Shown here: positions 33,591 through 44,874 of the stretch, one piece after another
Position numbering within the stretch: position 1 is the stretch's first letter
Layout: every line of letters begins with the position of its first letter
NCBI RefSeq assembly: GCF_021869535.1
Contig: NW_026262690.1
Span: 63,992,995-64,056,994, forward strand
Direction of reading: 5' to 3'
From: Mytilus californianus
Lineage: Eukaryota > Mollusca > Bivalvia > Mytilida > Mytilidae
DNA: 64,000 nucleotides
Notes under the pieces: generated by a model
Seen by the model: only the letters and a program-made list of their open reading frames with translations
The model's database searches: none
Told to the model about the DNA's origin: nothing
Position numbers and translations under genes: made by a program

Positions 33591-33769
33591 TGGGACTGAA
33601 ATCTGCCACATGTAACACTAACATGTACACGCCAAACTGATGAGGATAACAGCTTCATGAAATTTTATATACTTACGATGATCCTGGGCATCTCCATGAT
33701 CTTTCTATTTTGAATGGGTTATGCTGGGTGGTATCCAACCCAAAATGTTCACACAACAGACTGGAAAGT

Positions 33770-34135
33770 CTCACTCTCTTTATGGCATTAAATAAAGGCA
33801 ACAGTAGTATACCGCTATTCGAAATTCATAAATCTATTGAGAAAAAAAAAACAAATCCGGGTTACAAACTAAAACTGAGGGAAACACATCAAATATATGA
33901 GGGGAACAACGACACAACAGAAACGAACTATAATATAACAATGGCCATTTTCCTGACTTGGTACAGGACATTTGGAAAGAAAAAATGGTGGGTTGAACCT
34001 TGTTTTGTGGCTAGCCAAACCTCCCACTTTTATGGCAATGTTAAATATAACATTAAAATGACAAGATTACATGACAGGACTACAATACAAATAAATGGGA
34101 GAACATACAGGACAGAGTCAAAATAGTTTTGTTAT
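33770..34135 (-). repeat. Family C dispersed repeat
   Basis: Read on the minus strand it has TTGTAGTCCTGTCATGTAAT, GGTTCAACCCACCATTTTTT, then CTGTACCAAGTCAGGAAAAT and CTCAGTTTTAGTTTGTAACC. It shares the CTGT(A/C)CCAAGTCAGGA box with families A and B. The 138-codon open frame across it is a repeat by-product. Confidence 0.65.
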
Positions 34136-34318
34136 GTAACATTTAACTACAAAGTATAAATCTTAATAGTTTCCTCTAATATAAAACCCAAACAGACAGT
34201 TGATATACGAATACAAAATAACACACATAAAACGGAAAAGCAGAAAGTAATTTAACAGATTGCATTATACAACTAAATAAAATATTGTGCTTTTTATCTT
34301 AATGAAAAACAAACAAAC

Positions 34319-34494
34319 TGCCTTCAGAAAACCCTTGCAGTCCTTGGTTTTCATACCAGAGGGTATCACCTCTCTTTAACACATCAAATTGTTTGGCAAT
34401 CAAGCAGGCGAATGTTGTACCAACGTCCGCGCCTGGTGCAAGTCTTTCTGTGATAGCACCAACATATAGGTCTACAAAATCAACATCAATCGAT
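34319..34494 (-). CDS. Peroxidase exon 9: C-terminal domain block
   Basis: It starts after TTGTTTAG in phase with exon 8 across a 4.8-kb intron. It reads VDFVDLYVGAITERLAPGAD, VGTTFACLIAKQF and GDTLWYENQGLQGF, the conserved (V)DLYVGG-(x)E-P and GP-FACL blocks. It is uninterrupted and ends at a GTTTGT donor. The last exon of the family (usually ending with the ICDN block) was not found downstream. Confidence 0.85.
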
Positions 34495-34696
34495 CTAAAC
34501 AATTGTTAACAAAATTAGTATTAACTAAAATATACCAAATTAATAAAAAAACAAAGGATATGGGCTATCCATATGACACAGAATTAGAACATGCACAGCA
34601 AAAAACACAAAAACCAAAAGAACAGCGCTTTTATGCATGTTCTTCATCTCAAAATCACAGTGAGGCTTTCAACACGGAGCAAAAAAAATCAAAAAA

Positions 34697-35445
34697 ATCG
34701 TAAGGGTTCCGCGGAACCCAGTGTCTCGCCTCCTTTTGCTGTTAATCGCAGGCTCAACAAAAATATTCCTCTCTATACTACCTTTTGATTGTAAGTAGCT
34801 TCTGTCCAAGTTTGGTAAAAATCCAGGATAGTTTATGAATCTAATAAATGTTTTAAAAACTTAAACTGCAGACTGTATGTAATGTTAACTGGAAGAAAAA
34901 CTAAGTCCATTTATAAGTAAAATACGGAAAAAATAGAACAAAATTTTAACAAAATTTCCTTCTAGATACTAGCTTTTAATCATAAACAAGCTTCTGTCCA
35001 AGTTTGGTACAAATCCAAGATAGTTTAAGAAAGTTGTTAAAATTTTAAAAACTTTAACCACAGAGTGAATGTAATGTTAACTGGCAGAAAAACTAAGTCC
35101 ATTTATAAGTAAAATACGGAAAAAAATGGAATTTTTTTTACAAAATTTACTTCTGGATACTATCTTATGATCATAAACAAGCTTCTTTCCAAGTTTGGGA
35201 GAAATCCAGGATAGTTTAAGTAAGTTATTAAAATTTCAAAAACTTTAACCACAGAGTGAATGTAATGTTTCCTGGCAGAAAAACTAAGTCCATTTATAAG
35301 TAAAATACGGAAAAAATGGAATTATCACTATGAAATAATATCTTATGATCATAAACAAGCTTCTGTCCAAGTTTGGTAGAAATCGAGGATAGTTTGAGAA
35401 AGTTATTAAAATTTCAAAAACTTTAACCACAGAGTGAATATTTGT

Positions 35446-35479
<34 letters not shown>

Positions 35480-35545
35480 AACGGAATGTAGGATCGCTAT
35501 GTCTCGCTTTTTCGACAAAAGTCGAAGGCTCGACAAAAACAATAC
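34697..35545 (-). mobile_element. Helitron-like non-autonomous element with ~185-bp tandem array
   Basis: On the minus strand the 5' part reads TTTTTGTCGAGCCTTCGAC and GAAAAAGCGAGACATAGCGA. A CGTCGTCGTCGTCGGCGGCG microsatellite (35447-35479) follows, then about three and a half tandem units (ATCATAAACAAGCTTCTGTC, CCACAGAGTGAATGTAATGT). The 3' part is TTTTTGTTGAGCCTGCGA, GAGGCGAGACACTG, then a perfect 16-bp hairpin GGGTTCCGCGGAACCC (34704-34719). Paired subterminal boxes, microsatellite, minisatellite and a 3' hairpin are the published layout of HINE/Helentron-type elements. It lies in the peroxidase intron. Confidence 0.8.
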
Positions 35546-35924
35546 TCTTACCTCACTGCAAGTTAAAGACGGTCCCTAGCACCGGTTTGAGTAGACTTCT
35601 TTGTAAAATGATTCGGATAGATTTTGTAAAATGTATCACCACCAAATCGGGCCCGGTCAAAAAAGAAAATACTGGAAAGTAGTACATATTTAAAATAAAA
35701 TAGTTCTTACGTATATGGTCGGTTTTATCATTTTTCTTATTGTCGTCAAAAAATATTGTTAATAAAAAAAAGGTTTCTACGTTTAAACTTGTCAGATGAA
35801 GATTGTTTGATAACCAGAGAACTGGTCATTGAAATACTACGTCGTCAAACTTTATTTTAGATATAGTGTTATTTCAGAGGTATTCATCAGTACATCTGTG
35901 TTAATTGTAAAAATATGAAATTGT
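35546..35924. other. Unassigned stretch in peroxidase intron
   Basis: No gene or repeat recognised. Confidence 0.3.
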
Positions 35925-36165
35925 GGTATGATTGCCAATGAGACAACTCTCCACCAGAGACCAAATGACGAAGAAGTTAACAACTATAGGTCACCGTACG
36001 GGCTTCAACAATGAGCAAAACCCATACCGCATGGTCAGCTATAAAAGGACCCGAAATGACAAATGTAAAACAATTCAAACGAGAAAACTAACGGCCTGAT
36101 TTATGCATAAAACAATGAACGAATAACAAATATGATGTACAGCAACAAACGACAACCTATCAACC
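35925..36165 (-). repeat. Family A dispersed repeat
   Basis: GGTATGATTGCCAATGAGAC, AACTATAGGTCACCGTACGG and AATTCAAACGAGAAAACTAA in the reverse orientation. Confidence 0.85.
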
Positions 36166-36329
36166 TCAAGTTACTCTACAATTCAATGATCAACGTTAAT
36201 TATTTGTGCCAAGATCAGATTCTCTGTACTATCAAATCGTTCACCATGTTTACATTGAATATAAGGTGTAGATGTCCCTCTTATTCGTATTGCCTAAATG
36301 TGGCCTCATTATATGTAACAGTGATTTGA

Positions 36330-36690
36330 TTCCGCCAGTGTACTTTATCCGGAGGAAGAAAATCCCCAGTGATTTTTATCCACCAACAAATATTCACTAG
36401 GTGTTTCTATCCGGGTCCAGTGTAAAACATCCACCAGTCATTATAAGGTTCTAAAAAGGGTTTTTTGAAGGGGAAATATATATAAAATGTGGCTTAATAG
36501 TTTTTAGTGTATTTGAAAATTGCATAGTTGATTTATGTAAAAAGTGGAGAGTTTTCATCCAAGGAATGTTCACACTAGTGTTTTTTAAACCAGGAATGAT
36601 TACACTGTCTAGTGATTTTGTACCGGAATGATTGCACTAGTTATTTTATACCGGGATTAATTACACTAGTGCTTTAGATCCATACATTGA
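36330..36690 (+). repeat. Degenerate ~38-bp minisatellite of CCGGAAT and CACTAGTG boxes
   Basis: ACACTAGTG or a one-base variant alternates with TTTTATACCGGGAT / TTTTGTACCGGAATGATT. The clearest units are at 36560-36680 and weaker ones at 36330-36430. Related phrases appear at about 37170-37205 and 46095-46180. Confidence 0.6.
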
Positions 36691-37940
36691 TGAAGTGATT
36701 AGTACTCATTTTGAACACACGATAACACAATAATGCTTATTAACAAATATTAGATTTAATTAGTTTTTCTATGCAAATTTATAAAATCCTATGCTTTCAA
36801 ATTGTCACTTATTGTAATATTTATATGTATTGGATTGCCGAAGTTTTTCTGTGTATTTGCTTTTTGGTCGACTTGGATATAAAATCATATCTTCTATGTC
36901 AATATCAAAGGATGCTTCTATAATTGAAACTTTATGTAAGAACAAATCTGCTCTTTAAATTTGGTTTATATCAAGTTCAATGTCTTGATCATTAATAAAG
37001 TATTTTGAGTTATAAAAATTTCATCCTCATCATCATCAATATCATTTAGATCTACTAGATTGACTCAGATTAATTAAACTGGTTCCTTGAAAATCATTGT
37101 AAACAATAAACCGGTCTAATATAAACAAAACAACGATATCAAGATCGACGCTTTCACACTATTTACATCCAATATTCTCTAGTGAAAAACAGTTACCCGG
37201 AATAAATACACGGCGAAATGAAAGTACGCTTACATTTGCGCTCAGTAACAAAGAGTAATTATTCACTGGTTGTAAATTGTACAGGTACATCTAGCACTTA
37301 AAGATCAACAGATTGGTTTATATCATCATTTGTTAGGTACACCTGTTCTTCTGAAATTTGGTTTTTCTACATTCATTTCGTTATAATTACATTAGATGTA
37401 TGTTTCATTATTGTACAGTTTTTAATTCTAAAAACGCATAATTATATGCGAAGTTCGTTTCTTTCAACATTTCGTAATTCTGTACTATCAATAGTATCTG
37501 TTCAGTGAGTACTTTTAAGGTATTTTGTATTCATTATTTGATATATTTTCGATAAGTTACCCTCCCCCCATCCCTAATTTTTAATTATTGTACTAGTGAG
37601 TTTAGATTTAACTTATGCGGGTTATTTTTGTAGGGCCCGCAATTTTGTATACTCTATTTCATGTATATGTATAAATTATTTGTTAAATGAACTTGTACAA
37701 TAATTTTCGGCCAAAAATAAAAGTATTATTTATCTTGTTTTCTATTCTGAGCCAGAGATAGTTATACGTTATTTTGATTGGCTAACAGCAATATCGCGTC
37801 ATTCTTCATTTCAAAATGAATTGCATGAATTGAAACATACATGATGACACACGTTTCCACAATAAAGTGCACAGGTAAATAAAAGAAAAACTTGATAGTA
37901 ATCGTGTTTTCATGATCATAACGAAAAAATGTAATTATAA
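36691..37940. other. Unassigned A/T-rich stretch in peroxidase intron
   Basis: No gene recognised. Confidence 0.3.
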
Positions 37941-38085
37941 GTATTGAATGCTTCTTTTAGTAATTTCATAGGGTTGTAAAAGCGTTGACCGTGCGTACAT
38001 TTTTAGAATGAAGCGCGGAACAAAATGTACTTCGGTCAACGCTTTTACACCCCAATGAATTTACAAAAAGAAGCATTCAATTCTT
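37941..38085. repeat. Fold-back element with ~60-bp arms
   Basis: The left arm contains GTATTGAATGCTTCTTTTAG and TTGTAAAAGCGTTGACCG; the right arm contains CGGTCAACGCTTTTACACC and AAGAAGCATTCAATTC. The central loop is about 25 nt (38000-38023). It is probably a MITE. Confidence 0.8.
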
Positions 38086-38094
38086 AAATATTTT

Positions 38095-38860
38095 TATCTC
38101 AAAGACTGTAAACACATAATCAAAGAAGAGGCAAAAGATAACAAGGAGACTTTCAAAACTCGCAAGTCGAACAGAAAATGACAATGCCATGGCAAAAAAA
38201 CGAAAAAACTCAAAACACTACAGAGAAAATAAAGACTGAGCGACACGAACCACAACATAAACGGGGGGATACATCAGGTGATCCCGATGTGTAAGTCGAT
38301 CCTGCTCCACATGTGGCACCGTTATGTTATTAATGGTAAGGGAAAATCTGTTCTAAATCTCATTCAGTGATGTCACAGTCCAGGAAAGGAGGACGGGATT
38401 GTCGTTACGACAGGTTGAACATATCTGTGGTCATCTGTGACAGATATTCCATTACGGTCAACCAATTCGTGATGTCTGTAAAACGTTCGAAGGAATGACT
38501 TCAATTTCTCTTGGTTCAATAACTTCCTAGTAAACAGGACCCTCTAACAAGGAAACCATGTTAGGAAACAATAGCTTTGAAACATCGTATCAATTGGGAG
38601 ATACGGAATTCATATACAGGCGTTGCTGGAATATTGCTGCATAGAAATGGAAAATTGGTCGTAAAGTTTTGTTTTCAACCCACCCTCATTGTCAATTTCT
38701 TCACGTGTATCAAGATATATAGCAGACTTAACTGTATCTGTGTTTTTATATTTGACAAAATAGACGTAACATCTGATAAAATCTTTCCTTTTTTCGTAGC
38801 TGAACAAAATCAATTAAAAGACAACGTCAATCTCTGATGAACATTAGTTCCTCTCTTATT
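38095..38860 (-). pseudogene. Penelope-like retroelement copy, 5'-truncated and degraded
   Basis: The minus strand reads NTDTVKSAIYLDTREEIDNE then LKTKLYDQ (38660-38740), matching DTVKSASYLDLHLEIDNE of the copy at 19450. It ends with the same 3' untranslated boxes (CACATGTGGAGCAGGATCGA, near 38305-38325). It lies in the peroxidase intron. Confidence 0.75.
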
Positions 38861-39164
38861 TACACCAGTGTTTACATAGGGAAAGTTGGCTTATTTAGGT
38901 TTTTATACTCCACGTATGTTAAAAGATTATATATTAATCAAGAAACGTTGGTTGCAATGAAATACCGTGATTTCCCAGTGAAATAAAAACCAATAATTTC
39001 ACATGTTAAGTAAATCCGATAATTTCACTCCTCTGACGTCATGCAACAATGGTTGTTGGCAAGACCCGTTGATGACGTTGCATCAAAACGAATTGACAAT
39101 GCGTAGAAAAAAATATAATTCCTTCCATTTTCTACTTTGTTACAATTAAAGTCCATTGTCAATG

Positions 39165-39306
39165 TAATAAATAGAATAACTAATCCAAGAATCGAAATAT
39201 CAAAAAATATTAAACTCGTTACACACATTCGTTAATTTTATATCTTGTTCGGTCACTCGTTGAATATTTTTTCTATATTTGAATTCTTGGATTAGTTATT
39301 CTATAA
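39165..39306. repeat. Inverted repeat with ~48-bp arms
   Basis: TAGAATAACTAATCCAAGAA at the left edge pairs with TTCTTGGATTAGTTATTCTA at the right edge. Both arms continue with an AATATTTTTT box. It sits just downstream of peroxidase exon 8 and is probably a MITE. Confidence 0.8.
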
Positions 39307-39323
39307 ATAATTGTTTTACTTAC

Positions 39324-39605
39324 TTATAGGTTTGTTTCAAAAGTCTTGTGTTTTCTTTGGAATGGTCACGCACGCAATCTATTAGATTTTCGTCCAGTTT
39401 TGAAATTTTTAGCCCGAGATCAGCCACAAAACGATCTAAACTCGTTGTACGAAGGTAGTCCATGGTCTTGTACGCGTTGCACATTCCTTGCAAGCAAATC
39501 TGATGTGCTTTATAAAAAGTTAGGAATTCCATCTTCAAACATTCTAAAATATCCATCAATGTTTGAAAATAGTTCCAAATTCAAAAAATGAACGAAAATC
39601 TAAGA
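39324..39605 (-). pseudogene. Peroxidase exon 8: DHGLPSYNEF block, broken
   Basis: One frame gives MFEDGIPNFL, stop, STSDLLARNVQRVQDHGLPS, YNEFRSFCG, stop. The other frame then supplies ISKLDENLIDCVRDHSKENT and LLKQTYK to a GTAAGT donor. NVQR--DHGLPSYNEF is a family signature (usually N-QRGRDHG), here with VQ replacing the usual GR. The 5' splice boundary is not clear. Confidence 0.75.
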
Positions 39606-39739
39606 TAAAACGTTTGAACATTTTAAATTTAAAAAACTGTACGAAACCACTTTTGATTGATATTTCAAGAGTAACTGAGAAGACATTTGCATCTTTTTAA
39701 CATTTTCCCGATGTGTACTTATATCAATGCATACATTAC

Positions 39740-40235
39740 CTATCAGATATCATACATGGTTTGTAAGTAGTCCATCTCACAAGATCCTCCAATCGTCCAC
39801 CATTTTCTTGAACAACCAAGTGTGGATTTAACTGTTGACTCTCGAGACTAAAACTATCAGGCTTCATTTCTGTAGGTTTTGTCGAGGTATGCTTGTGTTG
39901 GCATAATCAAAGAATGAGCATACTTCAGTGCAGCAGCAGCAAACGAGTTTCGTATAGAAGGATCTTAATTTGGATCGTATGAACTGACATGGCCTCTCTC
40001 GGAAGATTTCAGATTGTATTGGTTTATGTGCTCGTCACCGACGACTATCGGAAGCCATTCATTGTACGTAATATGCTGAATAGTAGCTCCCATAATCTTT
40101 CTGGTCTTGTCAAAAACCTTGTCATTACTCCATTGTATATTTAGATTTTTTATTCCCTCGGCTATTCTGTTATGCTCTCTAACCAATAGAGTAGTACAGC
40201 ACCCAGCGTTGGAATAACGTTAACTCTTGTATCTC
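39740..40235 (-). pseudogene. Peroxidase exon 7: catalytic Arg and proximal His, broken
   Basis: It starts in phase (DTRVNVIPTLGAV), then loses one base where the family has a His-Thr pair. In the next frame it reads LLVREHNRIAEGIKNLNIQW and QHITYNEWLPIVVG, which includes the catalytic Arg of REHNR. A TAA at 39965-39967 interrupts SSYDPN-DPSIRNSF; KYAHSL, the proximal heme-ligand block, follows. A further frame change near 39870 leads to FSLESQQLNPHLVVQENGGR and a GTAATG donor. Length (496 nt) and order are normal for the family. Confidence 0.85.
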
Positions 40236-40377
40236 CTATTGTTCCACAAAAATAAAATACAATAAGAACTTTGAGCTTAATTTATTCACAAATTAACGGG
40301 TAATTGAGTGCACATTAACCACATTCATGGTAATTAAGACTCCTTATACGCGTGTTATCGATATCAGTATAAGAAAA

Positions 40378-40520
40378 GAAGATGTGGTTGGTTGTCAATG
40401 ACGCAGATGTTTCTAGCTTAAGGTCGCATAACCTGCTATAAAAAAGCCCGACAACACATAATGCAAAACAATTCAAACGAGAAAGCAAGCAGACGATTTT
40501 TATGCAAAAAAAAAAAAAAA
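40378..40520 (-). repeat. Family A fragment
   Basis: Degenerate GAAGATGTGG, GCTATAAAAAAGCCC and AATTCAAACGAGAAAGC; ends in an A tract. Confidence 0.6.
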
Positions 40521-41014
40521 AATAGCAGTTTCTATAGTATTTTAATTCCGTTTGACGCTGGAATGGCGATTTTTTATAGTTTACTTTTTTTACATTCGTT
40601 CAGTAGGTCGCTATCAAGTGAAATTAAATAAAACTTTAAAGAATGGAACTCTTTATTGGAAAAGGTCAAAATGGTGTATTGGAATTGTATACATCTGTTT
40701 CGATGGTCTTTGAAAGTTTAATATAGGTGCATAATTAAGGATTTTGTTTGCATCCAATATACAAGTTTAAACTCACAATTAATTATGGAGCTTCCGAGAT
40801 ATTTGTAAACTTTTATATTAAAGACAAATTTTAACAAAACAGTAGATTATGGTAATACATCGTGATCTTTAATATGTATAAGCATAAATTCCACCGAAAA
40901 AAGTTCCACAGAAAGATACAAGATTGATCTTTTCCCGCATGTATTTGAATCTCTGCGCCCGGCAACAGTTTTTTTTAGGAAAAAATCCAAAAGATGGGCA
41001 ATAATCATATCAAA

Positions 41015-41310
41015 TAGAGAAGTCAGGTACACCTTTTAACATTCAGACGTGCTTGAGTTGACTGTTTTGTCTTGAAAACGTATTTCTACATAGCAAGGCT
41101 ACATATTGATATAATAAGATAAAATTCACGTTACCAAAAAAATGAAATATATGGGTCAGGTGAAATACGTTTAGTTTCTAACATGCATGATTCGACATGA
41201 AAATGGAAGCCATTGTAGGGATGAAGCGCTGCCAATTTAAATATTGAAAACCGATAAATTTATCCACATAGCATCTTTACGATCCTGACTGGTACATGCA
41301 ATTCTGTGTG
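41015..41310 (+). repeat. Mosaic of the 1690-1890 repeat and an inverted family E copy
   Basis: 41015-41170 matches 1690-1890 in direct orientation. 41190-41310 matches 2350-2455 in reverse complement (GGAAGCCATTGTAGGGATGA, ACCGATAAATTTATCCACAT). Confidence 0.6.
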
Positions 41311-41347
41311 CTTTTGTTATAATAAAGCATAAGAACAATAAACAAAC

Positions 41348-41446
41348 CTGCGTGCTGGCAATACTCATTATCTTGGTCATCTGTTATCAGACAAAAGCTG
41401 GGTCCAGTGGGTAGTAAGTTTCCGGGTTCCTTTGTTTTCAGCAAAT
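41348..41446 (-). CDS. Peroxidase exon 6: GNLLPTGPSFC block
   Basis: Intact 99-nt exon in phase with exon 5. It reads LLKTKEPGNLLPTGPSFC and then EYCQHAG, with the two Cys expected to form a disulfide. The donor is GTTTGT. Confidence 0.85.
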
Positions 41447-41680
41447 CTATAAATACGATAATGTTTAAAAAGAAGCAATTAAATCGTTCTAAATAGGCCA
41501 GGCGCTTTTACCATCCTTATGAAGGTTCGCAGGGGTCAATCTTTTATGGAGAATAAAACATGTGAATAAGACAGGAATGCAATTTAGCATACTTTACAAG
41601 CGTTTATAAAAGTTTGAAGTTTTGTAAATTGAATATTGTATTTAAAGAATTTTTCATACAAAAACTGCACAACAACGTAC

Positions 41681-41785
41681 ATGTAATTGTTTGATCTCTT
41701 AGAAGTGAAAGTTCGTCGTCAGATGACCCATACAACATTCCACCATCTATAAAGGCTGTAATCTCATTGATTTGTTCTCTTCGAT
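41681..41785 (-). CDS. Peroxidase exon 5: EQINEITAFIDGG block
   Basis: Intact 105-nt exon from TTTTACAG to GTACGT. It encodes REQINEITAFIDGGMLYGSS followed by ELSLLRDQTIT. The (F/Y)ID-G---YGS block lines the substrate channel in this family and marks it as a heme peroxidase. Confidence 0.85.
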
Positions 41786-42046
41786 CTGTAAAATAAATAA
41801 GATCAGACTTTCAAAGTATGTGTAAGATATTTATACACTATGGGTCGATTGTCATCAACGTTTCTTTTTATGCGGACAAATCATTTTGCTTCATACGTAC
41901 ATTGCTCTTAAGATATGTTTTTTTTTTAAATTTTAATATCTTATCAAAAATTACACATAACTTAATTGTTTTTTTGCTAGTCCAAAAATAAATAATCTCT
42001 ACATGCGAACAAGTGGAATGCGCCCCTATACTAACCATGTAAACAC

Positions 42047-42149
42047 CCTTTTGTTGTCGAAGATGTTGCTGTAGCTGACCGAACAAAATTAAGGCAATTT
42101 GAAAAACGTTCATCGCCTTCAGGAACTTTCAATTGGGAAGCAGATTGGA
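42047..42149 (-). CDS. Peroxidase exon 4: VPEGDERF block
   Basis: Reads VPEGDERFSNCLNFVRS, the conserved segment after the distal heme region. Just before it one frame gives CFPIE, which is the family's expected lead-in, and the other gives SASQLK. A one-base shift in the AAA at about 42134 would explain both. The donor phase to exon 5 is off by one base. Confidence 0.65.
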
Positions 42150-42715
42150 CTGTAAAGCATATAAATAAATACAATAGCATTACACAAATGAAGTTTTCAG
42201 AGACCAACATGATGTTATATCTTTATACATGTATTTGTTTTGCATATAACTGAGTTGTGAATAGTAAGATCAACGAGTTGCTGAAAGTGGGTGTTGCTGT
42301 TGCAGTGTTTGACTATTGGACATGTAGTTATGTTTTCACCTCCTGTTTGTATTTTATTTCTTATAACGTCATGTAATGGTGAGACATACTTGGAAAAAAA
42401 ACATAAACAGTCTTGGTAGCAGATTTATCGACTGGTATTCGTCAGGAGACAAGATCTAATAAAACAGAACTGGTCATCATTTAATTCTTTACCAAACAAT
42501 TGCCTTTTATCATATTGTTAGTTGAGTATCGTTTCGTTGCTGGGGATTGAGCTATTCCCTTTTCATCCTATTGTTGATCAAATACTACGTGCAGACTGAG
42601 GTGTTTTTAAAAAAAAATCAAACAGCGGAAAGTGTGTAAGACCTGGAAATCTCATGCACCTGTTAAGATTTCCAATCCCTTACGAGGCTTGCCCTAGTCA
42701 GCAATAAAATCTTAC

Positions 42716-42770
42716 CAAAGGGAAACCATCTGGACAAGAAATCTTTGTCTGCCTTTGTGGATTTTCTGGT
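42716..42770 (-). CDS. Peroxidase exon 3 candidate
   Basis: A 55-nt block between AG and GTAAG, in phase with exon 2, reads PENPQRQTKISCPDGFPL. The single Cys would suit the start of the mature domain. The upstream pyrimidine tract is weak. Confidence 0.35.
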
Positions 42771-43560
42771 CTTACAGTCTTGACGCTGTTAATTATAGTT
42801 TTAAAGTCTTCTTATTCATTTGTCAATTACTAAATTAAGTTTGAAACTAATTGTCCTGGTGAAATTCATAAATATGAGAGTTTCGACAGCATTGTGGTCG
42901 ACAGTTTTAACATGACTTATCTAACTTACTTTTTTGTATTTGTTGTGTTACAGAGGTCAATATTTCCTGAAATCAAAAAATGAATTTCAAGATATTTGTC
43001 ATTAATGATCTGTAAACAAGTTTGTATTTGTGTGTATATATTTAGATATTGTAAAATCTATCATTTATCATTTCATTATGCGGCGCGGGACGTTTTTGCT
43101 TTTTGATATGCATGACATTTGCGCTTTATCTACAGGACATTTGCGTTTTTTTATACAGGACATTTAAGTTGTTGGTGTTTTATGATTGTCCTCGTCCTTT
43201 ATATGGGCTTGGGACCTACATATTTAACTTGATGCAGTTATAGTCATGTGGTTAAAACTTTAAAAGTAATTTCAATCAGTACAGCACATTCATGAATATA
43301 TTTATACACAGCTAAAAGTGAAAATGAATTATAAATACATACAGGACATGATAATTATCACAGGTCAGTTTGTGCTTGATGTATGATGCCAAAAGAATAA
43401 AAGAAAATGGCTTGCGTTATCTGTCCTGACTGGTATTTTTCCGACGTCCCAAATGAAAATTCCAATTTCTCTTTCAAATCTGGACTGAATTGCCGGCTCA
43501 TCCATATGTCTAATTTGACGTAGTAAACAGATAACTCTTTTCCTACTCTGAACATAGCCT

Positions 43561-44306
43561 TATTAAGAAGGGATATAGTTACGATACTGTTGTCAGGTCA
43601 TTAAAGATTGCATATTTTGGCGTTAATATTGATTCACTTATAGGGTCTTTGCATCGGCACTAAACACATTTATTTAAAAACCAGTTGTTGGCATGACACG
43701 GGTTATGTTCTTCTCATATATGTTATGATGGTATGATACTAAACCCCTAACGGGAAGGATTGTGCCTGATATTCATATGATGAAGACATAATCTTTCAAT
43801 CAGTTTAATTGAAGTCTGGAGCTGGCATGTCAGTTAACTGCTAGTAGTCTGTTGTTATTTATGTATTATTGTCATTTTGTTTATTTTCTTTGGTTACATC
43901 TTCTGACATCAAACTCGGACTTCTCTTGAACTGAATTTTAATATGCGTATTGTTATGCGTTTACTTTTCTACATTGGCTAGAGGTATAGGGGGAGGGTTG
44001 AGATCTCATAAACATGTTTAACCCCGCCGCATTTTTGCGCCTGTCCCAAGTCAGGAGCCTCTAGCCTTTGTTAGTCTTGTATTATTTTTAATTTTAGTTT
44101 CTTGTGTACAATTTGGAGTTTAGTATGGCGTTCATTATCACTGAACTAGTATATATATTTGTTTAGGGGCCAGCTGAAGGACGCCTCCGGGTGCGGGAAT
44201 TTCTCGCTGCATTGAAGACCTGTTGGTGGCCTTCTGCTGTTGTCTGTTCTGTGGTCGGGTTGTTGTCTCTTTGACACATTCCCCATTTCCATTCTCAATT
44301 TTATTT
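43561..44306 (+). mobile_element. Family B retroelement 3' end with coding tail
   Basis: It opens with GGGATATAGTTACGATACTG, encoding the KGYSYDTVV(R)SLKIAYFG tail seen at 15.8 kb, then runs through all family B boxes to TTGACACATTCCCCATTTCC. It lies in the peroxidase intron between exons 2 and 3. Confidence 0.8.
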
Positions 44307-44614
44307 GACAATTACTGTAAATAAATTCTTAGCTCATCTGCTGTCTTTCCTGTTCTGGTCAAAAATACACATATATTTATTAACATGGTTTTAATATGGC
44401 ACCGATTACAACATTCTATAATTTAATATAATAACTCTGGTAAATATATATGAAATCAGTATACACGAGATGTTGAATATATGTTTCCGATTTATTTTTA
44501 CCCAGAAGCATGGAAAGAATATATTGCCAACCTAAACGGACCAAAGGTTAAATTGAAATCAGTGATATATTTATTTATCTATTTTCCATATTTTTACCGA
44601 TAAAGGTTTCTTAC

Positions 44615-44813
44615 TTTTCCATTAAATGCCATGTAGCTTCAGTTTTGATTATGGCATCTGACTCCATTTGGTGTGATCGACCAGATTTTGCTGGAGCTAT
44701 TTGGTGCTGTAGATCGGCTTCTGAAATTAGATGTGCATTATGAAACAGTTTATTTTTCGACATACGAATACTTTCCCCGGCCGATTGATTTTTCAACGTG
44801 TGATTCGGTTGTT
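44615..44813 (-). CDS. Peroxidase exon 2: propeptide region
   Basis: An uninterrupted frame (KNKLFHNAHLISEADLQHQI and IIKTEATWHLMEK) runs from an AG at 44814-44815 to a GTAAG donor at 44614. Phase fits exon 1 (1 to 1) and exon 3 (2 to 2). Invertebrate peroxidases have a poorly conserved propeptide here, so the identity rests on position and phase. Confidence 0.5.
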
Positions 44814-44874
44814 CTCGGTTGTGTATAATATGTCAAAATCAAATTGGACGTCGAATTTCTAGCTTTTTACTGAT

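Noticed and set aside
33710..34126. 138-codon open frame
   Set aside because: Lies across the non-coding strand of a common dispersed repeat (family C).
39346..39591. Plus-strand 81-codon open frame
   Set aside because: Antisense to peroxidase exon 8, whose minus-strand reading carries the family signature.
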